Shown here: piece by piece, positions 15,728 to 21,599 of the stretch
Position numbering within the stretch: position 1 is the stretch's first letter
How the letters are laid out: each line of letters opens with the position of its first letter
Assembly (NCBI GenBank): GCA_016711225.1
Contig: JADJTK010000031.1
Span: forward strand, 1 to 34,068
Origin: Opitutaceae bacterium
GTDB taxonomy: Bacteria > Verrucomicrobiota > Verrucomicrobiia > Opitutales > Opitutaceae
Direction of reading: 5' to 3'
Length of the DNA stretch: 34,068 bases
Position numbers and translations under genes: made by a program
Notes under the pieces: model-generated
What the model was told of the DNA's origin: nothing
What the model saw: only the letters and a program-made list of their open reading frames with translations
Databases searched by the model: none

Positions 15728-16155
15728 GGCTAACAACGATTCAGGTGTGCCATGCCGGGCGGCTGGCGGTGATTGGAAAGCGGGCACTGAACCGGCATTG
15801 GCACTGGTGGCTGGTGTGCGCCCGACATGACCGTGAACCAAGAAGTGAAAGTCTTCGATGTGCGAATCCAAAACTAAAGCATTAGACGAAAGCAACTGCG
15901 ACGCCGCGAGGCGCCGTGGGAAGGAAGCTGGAGTCAAAACGGCGAGCCCACGAACAGAAACGTGCTGTGAGGCCTGAGGTTTTGCGTGCCGCAAAACCTG
16001 GGTCGTCTCCCTGCAGGAGGCCTGGCTTGCCTACCTTTATCCCAAAGGCGCCGCACGCGTCGATGAATGATGGAGACTGGAATCGCCCGGTACGGACCCG
16101 TACGCCGGGTGGTGTGGGGGCCGGCGGCTAACTACCGCCGGCTACCCGATTCGGC
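15728..16155 (-). other. attC site interrupted by a group II intron
   Basis: The first box region is GGCTAAC (15728-15734). The terminal box is split into GT (15814-15815) and TCGGC (16151-16155). Joining the flanks gives CTGGTGGCTGGTTCGGC and a 93-bp site. It ends the cassette with the gene 16159-16326. Confidence 0.75.
15816..16150 (+). ncRNA. ORF-less group IIC-attC intron, 335 nt, longer copy
   Basis: The first 135 bases are nearly identical to the intron at 14646. It then keeps a longer middle (GAACAGAAACGTGCTGTGAGGCC..., 15951-16067) with a GGTTTTGCG/CGCAAAACC hairpin at 15979-15999, consistent with domain I-III structure. Domain V spans about 16081-16114: CCCG/CGGG and GTACG/CGTAC stems, loop GACC at 16095-16098, bulge GC at 16104-16105. 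Domain VI spans 16120-16142, and the unpaired A 16144 is 7 bases from the 3' end. No open frame longer than a few codons exists in domain IV, so no reverse transcriptase is encoded. Excision would restore the attC box GTTCGGC. Confidence 0.75.
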
Positions 16156-16158
16156 TGT

Positions 16159-16326
16159 CTATTTCTGGTGTAGCGTATGATTTGCTGACTGATATCCGTC
16201 CTTAATATCAGCCCAATGATTGAGCACGTAGCTTGTGAATGCATGCGTCACGGCAAGAACGAGAGCAAAAAGCACAATCTGCCAGGCTTTGATTCTTACC
16301 TCGGATTGGAGCTTCACGGATTCCAT
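16159..16326 (-). CDS. Cassette-encoded single-TM protein, 55 aa (paralogue of 18153-18322)
   Basis: MESVKLQSEVRIKAWQIVLFALVLAVTHAFTSYVL is followed by NHWADIKDGYQSANHTLHQK. A short cytoplasmic head, one membrane helix (residues about 13-35) and a periplasmic tail are predicted. The start at 16326 is chosen because the paralogous cassette product aligns from its own Met at that point (MEPTESHTKSKRKAWKIVLLTVVLGAV...HW...K.GY). An upstream in-frame ATG at 16383, 10 bases from the attC, would add 19 residues with no counterpart in the paralogue. Function unknown. Confidence 0.55.
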   Translation of the reverse strand: MESVKLQSEVRIKAWQIVLFALVLAVTHAFTSYVLNHWADIKDGYQSANHTLHQK

Positions 16327-16405
16327 AGTGTGTTGGGTGTTTTTGTTCTTTGGTGAGAATGTTGGGCTAGGGCGGGACGGCATTATTGGTTTCGCCGAAC
16401 GCTAC

Positions 16406-16766
16406 ATAGGGGTGATCCGTGATCGTTCTGGTACAATCAAAAATAGATGGGATGGGGCGCAGGGGAAGGGGCGCAGCCCCTTCCCCGCTCTCCGCTCGGG
16501 ATCGAGGGTGTTGGCTGTATCAGAAGAGTATGGTCCGGGGTTGTCAACGCGAGGCTCCGGTATTTGGCTTTCGGTGCCTTTGCGGCCCGGGGCGGCAGGA
16601 ATCAAAAGTTCTGCGCATTCGAGCGCTTTGACCTTACCTTCCGCCGCCCCGGGTTGCTTCCACCTGAAACGACTACTCAGAGAACGATGCCGATAACATC
16701 CCTCCCTATTGCTGTCGCCGGGTGGCTGCTCCGCAAATGCATCAAACAACGACCCCAAATCAGCCC
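16406..16766 (+). ncRNA. Candidate IS110 bridge RNA region
   Basis: The non-coding left end holds two strong stem-loops. GGGGAAGGGGC (16462-16472) pairs perfectly with GCCCCTTCCCC (16476-16486) across a GCA loop. CCCGGGGCGGC (16586-16596) pairs with GCCGCCCCGGG (16643-16653). The 46-base loop of the second stem contains a nested TCAAA...GCGC-ATTCGA-GCGC-TTTGA hairpin. Large internal loops on stems in the left end are the layout of IS110 bridge RNAs that specify target and donor DNA. The RNA ends and guide loops cannot be fixed from sequence alone. Confidence 0.5.
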
Positions 16767-18035
16767 ATGAATACTCCTGAGGCAACTCCAACCTATGACC
16801 TGATCGTCTCCTGGATCGTTCCGACGCCTCCGTGGCCGTCGTTCTCCTGCACCCGGTCGACGGTGTCCTCGCCGAGCACACTGTCAGCACCGCGCCCGAA
16901 GAACTCGACCGGTGGTGGATGCAGCTCAAACGCGACCATCCGCTGGCCCGCCTGATCGTCGCCTTCGAGCAACCCGCTCCTAACCTGCTGGCGTTTTTCG
17001 CTCCCCGCGGTGCGGCCGCCATTTTTGCCCTCAACCCTTCGGCTACTTGGGCGTACCGGCAGTCCCTTGTCGTCTCCCACGCGCGCACCGATAGCTCCGA
17101 CGCTAAACACCAAGCTCTCTTTGTGTTGCACCATCTCGCGGAACTCACGGCCTGGACCCCGCCGCCTCCGGCTCTGGTGGAGCTGGATCGTCTTTGCGAG
17201 GCGCGCCGCAAACTGGTCAATCAGCGCACGGCCACCACCAACCGATTACAGGCTGTGCTCAAGCGCTACTATCCCCAGGCCCTGCAGCTCATGCACGAGG
17301 ACATTTGGCGGGCGATGAACCTGGCCTTTCTCCGGCGGTGGCCTTCGCCCCAAGCCCTGCAATCTTCCCGCCTCGCCACCCTCAAGAGCTTCTTTCATAA
17401 ACACGGCAGTCGCAGCGCGGACCGCTGGGAGCAGCGCGCCGCCGTGCTGTCTTCACTGGTGGCCCTTTCGGCTGAGGAACCCATCTCCGATCTGTTGGAA
17501 GGCTCCGTCTTGGTCAATTTGTTGGAGACGCTCAATGCCGCCATCACTCGCTACGATTCCACCATAACCGATCTCTTCGAGGCCCAACCGGATGACCAAC
17601 TCGCCCAGGTCAACGCGTTGCCGGGCGCCGGACCCATCTCTCTCGCCGCGCCTGCTTGTCGCGCTGGGCCAGTTCGCCGACAACTGTCCATGCGCCGAGG
17701 ATCTGGCTGCCGCCGTTGGGATCGCTCCGGTGACTGACCAAAGTGGCCGGATGCGAAAGGTCTACCGGCGCCTGCGCTGTGACAAGCATACCCGCCAGAC
17801 CTTCGTGGAGTGGGTCAAGGAAGCTTGTAAGCACTCGGTCTGGTCGGCGGCTTATGTTCAACGTCGCCAGCAGGCCGGTCATGGATTCCATATTATCCTA
17901 CGTGCACTTGCCTATAAATGGATCCGGATCCTGTGGAAGTGCTGGCATGAAGGAGTCCCCTATAATGAGGAACTCTACATCAACCGGCTCCGCGAAAAGG
18001 GCAGCCCCCTGGTGCCGCCGGCCGCGGCAATTTAG
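16767..18035 (+). pseudogene. IS110-family DEDD transposase, two compensating frame breaks
   Basis: ATG 16767 gives MNTPEATPTYDLIV. A shift near 16810 leads into LDRSDASVAVVLLHPVDG, holding the first catalytic Asp. Further RuvC-like residues are visible: AFEQPAPNL (Glu) and ARTDSSDAKHQA (Asp pair). A coiled middle follows, then the Transposase_20 motif LPGAGPISLAA. A second shift near 17640 continues LLVALGQFADNCPCAEDLAAAVGIAPVTDQSG ... DKHTRQTFVEWVKEACKHSVW, to the stop at 18035. Total length is a multiple of three (423 codons), normal for the family, so the two indels cancel. The protein may be intact in the organism if the indels are base-calling errors. Confidence 0.75.
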
Positions 18036-18152
18036 TTCTCAAACTTCGCTCGACAGATGTCCTCAGAGCTAAGGTGAGGGATGCCGGACACCAGGCTCTG
18101 CCGAAGGAAGGGACGACTCCCCGGCATTCCCTCTGGTGGCTTGTTCGGCTTC

Positions 18153-18322
18153 TTATTTCTTTGTTCTTACCGAATTATATCCCTCCTCGTATCCTTGCTT
18201 AAAGGCATCCCAATGGTAGAAGAGATTGATCCCGTGGCGCATACGGCTCCCAGAACCACTGTAAGCAGGACAATCTTCCAAGCTTTGCGTTTACTTTTGG
18301 TGTGGGACTCTGTGGGCTCCAT
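18153..18322 (-). pseudogene. Cassette-encoded single-TM protein, one-base deletion
   Basis: ATG 18322 gives MEPTESHTKSKRKAWKIVLLTVVLGAVCATG. One base then appears missing (ACGGGATC, where ACGGGGATC keeps frame). The expected continuation INLFYHWDAFKQGYEEGYNSVRTKK ends at TAA 18153-18155, 4 bases from the attC box. The locus length of 170 bases is one short of 57 codons, confirming a single-base loss. The restored product is a clear paralogue of the 55-residue protein at 16159-16326 (shared KAWxIVL, TM helix, HW, K-x-GY). Function unknown. Confidence 0.6.
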
Positions 18323-18405
18323 GATATTTGAATATTGCTGAGGGGTTTTTGGGGATGGAAATTGGTCGACCTCTTCTTTGGAGGACTGGTTATTGAATAA
18401 TTTCC

Positions 18406-18495
18406 GCCGAACGTTACGGATGAGGGACGACGGGCACCAGACTTTGCTGACAGGAGGGACTCTTTCCCGGAGTTCCCTCTGGCCGCTGGTTGGCC
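18406..18495 (-). other. attC site, 90 bp
   Basis: The boxes are GCCGAAC (18406-18412) and GTTGGCC (18489-18495). GAGGGACGACGGGCACCAG and TTCCCGGAGTTCCCTCTGG form the hairpin arms. This is the reference for reconstructing the IS-split site. Confidence 0.8.
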
Positions 18496-18502
18496 CGGGT
18501 CT

Positions 18503-19045
18503 TCATATGCGGCCTCCGACAGCACGAGAGAGAACTTTCCACGCGGAGACTGCCGACTTCGGAATATCCGGTATCTGGATGGAACTCCCGACTACATGGA
18601 CTACCTCTTCGTCTGGGAGTTCGACCAAGGCAAGATACTCGCGGCTCTTCTCGAGAAACAACCCCTCCAGTATCTGGGGAACGCCGGTGCGGCCAAGGCC
18701 GCAAGCTAGCTCTTCAATCTTTGTCCGTCGCTCTGGTATCATGGGGACAACCGGGTGCTCTCCTCGCGAGGTGGAGAGCGAAACGGGGCCGCGCGCGCCA
18801 ATCCATCGCGAGCCACGAATCTGACGACCGAGCAACTCCAAGTCCGCTCCGTCTTTCGACTCGAACCGTAGGCAGCGGCCATACACTGCGAGGAACTCTT
18901 CGTCGTCGTTCTCGAACTCAAACACATGCTCGCCTTCAACCACGCCGACTTCTTTCAGCTCGAACGGCCACGATTCCGAAATCTGCAGCTCGGTGCCCTC
19001 GACTCCAAACTCGAGGAATAGGTACTCGTTCAGTTCACGCTTCAT
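18503..19045 (-). CDS. Cassette-encoded hypothetical protein, 180 aa
   Basis: The start at 19045 (MKRELNEYLFLEFGVEGTELQISESWPFELKEVGVV...) is chosen because it is 4 bases beyond the attC box at 19050. The longer ATG at 19072 lies inside the attC. The protein is acidic and soluble, rich in predicted beta strands in the first half (EHVFEFENDDEEFLAVYGRCLRF). A helical segment follows, KIEELACGLGRTGVPQILEGLFLEKSREYL, and the stop TGA at 18503 is 7 bases from its attC. No catalytic motif is recognised and the frame is intact. It is the longest intact cassette gene in the window. Confidence 0.6.
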   Translation of the reverse strand: MKRELNEYLFLEFGVEGTELQISESWPFELKEVGVVEGEHVFEFENDDEEFLAVYGRCLRFESKDGADLELLGRQIRGSRWIGARGPVSLSTSRGEHPVVPMIPERRTKIEELACGLGRTGVPQILEGLFLEKSREYLALVELPDEEVVHVVGSSIQIPDIPKSAVSAWKVLSRAVGGRI

Positions 19046-19049
19046 TTTC

Positions 19050-19139
19050 GGCCAACGCATCAGGTCAGCCACGACGAAGCAAGAACTTCGATTGAAAGGC
19101 GGGCGTCATAGAGTCGTTGGATGTGCCGTCTGGTTAGGC
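19050..19139 (-). other. attC site, 90 bp
   Basis: The boxes are GGCCAAC (19050-19056) and GTTAGGC (19133-19139), with CATAGAGTCGTTGGATGTG inside. It belongs to the same subtype as 15232 and 20892. Confidence 0.8.
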
Positions 19140-19177
19140 CGCTTGGATTCAGGAAGTAAGTGCGACATGATGGAGGA

Positions 19178-19818
19178 ATGGCTTACCGACATTTGAGTGC
19201 AGAGGAAAGATACGTGATCGCAGCGCTGCGTGCCAGCAAACATTCCGTGGCTGCGATTGCCCGCGAACTGAAGCGCCACTGCAGCACCATTTATCGCGAG
19301 GTTGAGCGGAACGCCACCACGCACGACGGGGCCTATAGGCCGATGTTCGCCATCGAGAAGGCCAGTGGGCGGCGCCGCCGCTCGCGGCGAAGGCGGCGCT
19401 ATACTCCCGAGCATTTTGCGGCGATCGAACGCCTGTTGCGGGAGGACTTCAGCCCGCAGCAGGTCGTCGGGCGTCTGCGCCTTGAAGGAGTCCAGGTCAT
19501 GAGTCACGAGACCATCTACCTGCACATCTGGGCGGACAAGGCGGACGGAGGCAGCCTCTGGCGACATCTGCGCGGCGCCCGCAAGCTCAAGCGCAAGCGG
19601 TACGGGGCGCATGACAGCCGCGGCCGCCTTGCCGGCAAGAAGATGATCGAGCAGCGCCCGGCCATCGTCGACCGGCGTTCCCGCCTGGGCGACTGGGAGA
19701 GATCGACACCGTGCATGGCCGTGGCAAACCGGCGACCGTCACCGTGCGGACTCAAGGTCGAAGTGCAATTCGTCTGGAATCGCGAAGAACAGAGCGCCGG
19801 TGATTGGATTCATTCTTT
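19178..19818 (+). pseudogene. IS30-family transposase remnant occupying a cassette slot
   Basis: ATG 19178 with TGGAGGA just upstream gives MAYRHLSAEERYVIAALRASKHSVAAIARELKRHCSTIYREVERN. This is the N-terminal helix-turn-helix of IS30 transposases. It continues YTPEHFAAIERLLREDFSPQQVVGRLRLEG and SHETIYLHIW, then the first catalytic block GDWE. A 2-base insertion there must be removed to read IDTVHGRGKPATVTVRTQGR. The second half of the DDE domain is absent, and the sequence ends against the attC at 19819. It lies opposite to the cassette genes. It is not active as it stands. Confidence 0.75.
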
Positions 19819-19908
19819 GCCCAACGTCAGAGATCTGCCGCTCCGGGCACCTGACTATACTTGGAAGGCGGACACTCTACCGGAGTTGGCAGTGGTGTCT
19901 GGTTAGCC
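19819..19908 (-). other. attC site, 90 bp
   Basis: The boxes are GCCCAAC (19819-19825) and GTTAGCC (19902-19908). The interior CTGCCGCTCCGGGCACC and TTGGAAGGCGGACACTC resembles the site at 13764. It closes the lipoprotein cassette. Confidence 0.8.
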
Positions 19909-19942
19909 CGGTTCTTCATTCTCCGGAATGTCGGTAGTAGGA

Positions 19943-20353
19943 TCATTTGGATCGCTTGAATGACCACGGTGATTTCTTTCCTCTCTGAATGAGCCTAATC
20001 TTCCACGGAAGGCCAGACACTTCGAATTGGAGGTTCCCAAAGTCACCGGTGGACACAAAATTTCCTTGATGGGATTCTTTCTGCTCTAGGACAAGAACTC
20101 CGCGCTGTAACGACCATAAACCTTTCGCAAAACTCGGTTGATACTGCGGCTCTCCGCTAGGGTCCGGCACGCACTCGACAACTTCATCACCGAGAAGATA
20201 CACGCCGTCTGATTGCAGAACCAACCTCGCCATACTTCCCCATATAAGCCCATCCTGGATGTATTCGCCGGCCAACTGATCTTTGCCGATAAAGACACTG
20301 GCGCAGCCGCATAGAAGGGCAAATGGAAGAATTATGGCCGAGCGCAGTTTCAT
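19943..20353 (-). CDS. Cassette-encoded lipoprotein, 136 aa
   Basis: MKLRSAIILPFALLCGCASVFIGKDQLAGEY has a signal peptide with lipobox LLCG-C (Cys17 or nearby), so export and lipidation by Lgt/Lsp are predicted. The mature part is beta-rich (ARLVLQSDGVYLLGDEVVE ... GLWSLQRGVLVLEQKE) and resembles small Verrucomicrobia lipoproteins of unknown role. The start lies 7 bases from the attC box at 20361 with AAAAGAG in between. About 35 bases separate its stop from its own attC. Intact frame. Confidence 0.65.
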   Translation of the reverse strand: MKLRSAIILPFALLCGCASVFIGKDQLAGEYIQDGLIWGSMARLVLQSDGVYLLGDEVVECVPDPSGEPQYQPSFAKGLWSLQRGVLVLEQKESHQGNFVSTGDFGNLQFEVSGLPWKIRLIQRGKKSPWSFKRSK

Positions 20354-20360
20354 CTCTTTT

Positions 20361-20452
20361 GGCTAACGCTTACGGATGAGCCACGGCGGGCCGCGGGCTG
20401 TGATTGGAAGGCGGGCACTTTCCCGCCGTTGCGCTCTGGCCGCTGGTTGGCC
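20361..20452 (-). other. attC site, 92 bp
   Basis: The boxes are GGCTAAC (20361-20367) and GTTGGCC (20446-20452). The interior holds GCCACGGCGGGCCGCGGGCTGTG and GATTGGAAGGCGGGCAC. Confidence 0.75.
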
Positions 20453-20461
20453 CTCCGTTTT

Positions 20462-20776
20462 TCATAGTATTGTGGTCGCGATAAACTCGAGCGAAACGCT
20501 GATCTCCTCGAAGTCAGACCGGCTGATACGCTTCGCCCTGACAACAATGACCCGCTTTCCGGGCAACTCGTAATCGACAGAAAACTCATCCTTCCGACCT
20601 CGATCATCGAGTAGCCAGCTGCCACTTCGCATCTTGATCGGGTAGTCTCGCTCCGCCATGCGCCACGGGATCCCGATGTGAGCAGAGGCCAAGCTGACTC
20701 CTTCAACCGACGGATGTGCCGCGACCACTCGTCGCAAGAATTCGTCTACCGACGCGAAGTCGAAGCGCTCGGCCAT
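20462..20776 (-). CDS. Cassette-encoded hypothetical protein, 104 aa
   Basis: The protein begins MAERFDFASVDEFLRRVVAAHPSVEGVSLASAHIGIPW and ends SVSLEFIATTIL. An N-terminal helix is followed by alternating strands (GKRVIVVRAKRISRSDFEEISVSLEFI). No membrane segment, Cys or catalytic signature is visible. It is the second gene of a two-gene cassette, starting 12 bases after the small lipoprotein gene. The stop is 9 bases from the attC. Family unknown. Confidence 0.55.
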   Translation of the reverse strand: MAERFDFASVDEFLRRVVAAHPSVEGVSLASAHIGIPWRMAERDYPIKMRSGSWLLDDRGRKDEFSVDYELPGKRVIVVRAKRISRSDFEEISVSLEFIATTIL

Positions 20777-20788
20777 CGCGACCTCTCC

Positions 20789-20884
20789 CTAATGGAGAAA
20801 CTGCTTGAGCGACTTTGAGGCGCAGCCGGTAAGGGCAAACACCGACATGATGACGATCCAAAGGTGAGCGCGGAGGCTTTTCAT
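20789..20884 (-). CDS. Cassette-encoded mini-lipoprotein, 31 aa
   Basis: ATG 20884 lies 7 bases from the attC box at 20892, and the frame runs to TAG at 20789-20791. The product opens MKSLRAHLWIVIMSVFALTGCASK. Two basic residues, a hydrophobic run and lipobox LTG-C identify it as a short lipoprotein or lysis/entericidin-like peptide; only about 11 residues follow the Cys. It sits first in a two-gene cassette. Its placement and the exact lipobox support it despite its size. Confidence 0.5.
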   Translation of the reverse strand: MKSLRAHLWIVIMSVFALTGCASKSLKQFLH

Positions 20885-20891
20885 CTTTTTC

Positions 20892-20981
20892 GGCCAACGA
20901 TTCAGCTCAGCCACGACGAACCGGTGGCTGTGATTGGAAAACGGGCATCATAGAGTCGTTGGATGTGGCGCCTGGTTGGGC
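20892..20981 (-). other. attC site, 90 bp
   Basis: The boxes are GGCCAAC (20892-20898) and GTTGGGC (20975-20981), with CATAGAGTCGTTGGATGTGG inside. It ends the cassette nearest to the integrase. Confidence 0.8.
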
Positions 20982-20990
20982 CGGTTTCTG

Positions 20991-21356
20991 TCAGGTCGCG
21001 ATATGGCCGGACGAATAACTCGAACGCAACCGCTCTATGAACTGCGAACTTTCTTCAGCACACACGATTGCTTTCGCGATCAGATCGATGTCGTCGGACG
21101 AACAGGCCGATAGCTCATGGCTTCCGGTAGCTGCAAAGACCTTTTTAAACGCGACTTCGCGGGCTTTTGCTATCGTAGAAAGTATGGAAACAGGCGGACA
21201 AATGACCTGGAATCTTTCCTCCAAATGGGCGTTAGCGACCCAATCAGCGTCGAAGGACGTGCGATCTCCGCATCCAAGATCGTCCCTTCTTCGATCAGGA
21301 GAATCAGGCGAAAGTCTTTTCCAGCCATGAAAGAAATGTGATAATCGAGAGTCCAT
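20991..21356 (-). CDS. First cassette gene, hypothetical, possibly frameshifted
   Basis: The clear part is the C-terminal 80 residues: ANAHLEERFQVICPPVSILSTIAKAREVAFKKVFAATGSHEL ... DDIDLIAKAIVCAEESSQFIERL. It is helical and soluble. The N-terminal 35 residues in this frame (MDSRLSHFFHGWKRLSPDSPDRRRDDLG) look unnatural. The next frame reads WTLDYHISFMAGKDFRLILLIEEGTILDAEIA, which looks more like protein, so an indel near 21240 is likely. The gene occupies the cassette next to attI, the most recently acquired position and the one best placed for expression from an integron promoter. Family unknown. Confidence 0.5.
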   Translation of the reverse strand: MDSRLSHFFHGWKRLSPDSPDRRRDDLGCGDRTSFDADWVANAHLEERFQVICPPVSILSTIAKAREVAFKKVFAATGSHELSACSSDDIDLIAKAIVCAEESSQFIERLRSSYSSGHIAT

Positions 21357-21388
21357 TCTTTCGCCCAGCAGTGGGATTCACCAGCACT

Positions 21389-21599
21389 GGGTAACGCTTT
21401 TGCCGGAAGGTGCTGAAGCGGCCGAAAGCGGGGTGCAAATTGGAATCGGTGGACGCAAGTTATTGCTGGCCAACCTCTCAAAACTTTGGGCAACGGTAGC
21501 GCTAGGCTCGGGTATGTGTTTTGCCGGTCGAAAAGGCGCCGGCAAAACACATACTCGCTCGGACATGGCCCAAAAGGGGGAAAACGCAGACCGGGAGCG
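21389..21599 (-). other. Probable attI region
   Basis: GGGTAAC at 21389-21395 (minus strand G|TTACCC) marks where the array starts, about 200 bp upstream of the integrase reading frame. That is the expected place for attI and the divergent cassette promoter. Non-coding apart from short frames; it includes the perfect inverted repeat at 21512-21554. Clear -35/-10 boxes are not evident. Confidence 0.5.
21512..21554. promoter_or_regulatory. Perfect 16-bp inverted repeat between attI and intI
   Basis: GTATGTGTTTTGCCGG (21512-21527) and its exact complement (21539-21554) flank an 11-base spacer. No T run follows on the plus strand, so it is not a typical terminator. Its place between the array and the integrase gene suggests an operator, a structured attI element or a boundary hairpin. 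Confidence 0.5.

Larger units (their letters stand above)
16406..18074 (+). mobile_element. IS110-family insertion sequence in attC
   Basis: The element is about 1.67 kb, with boundaries inferred by comparing the interrupted attC with the intact attC at 18406; both ends are uncertain by a few bases. No terminal inverted repeats or target duplication are evident, as expected for IS110. It has a long non-coding left end (about 360 bp) and only about 40 bp after the transposase gene. That layout is that of the IS110 group proper, where the bridge RNA precedes the gene, rather than the IS1111 group. IS1111-attC elements are the known attC specialists. Confidence 0.75.
16394..18149 (-). other. attC site split by an IS110-family element
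   Basis: GCCGAAC plus GCTAC (16394-16405) lies on the left. GGTGAGGGATGCCGGACACC ... TTCCCTCTGGTGGCTT and the complementary box GTTCGGC (18143-18149) lie on the right. Together these make a site of about 87-90 bp matching the intact attC at 18406 (GCCGAACGTTACGGATGAGGGA...TTCCCTCTGG). The insertion falls just inside the first box, at the base of the attC hairpin. Confidence 0.75.
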
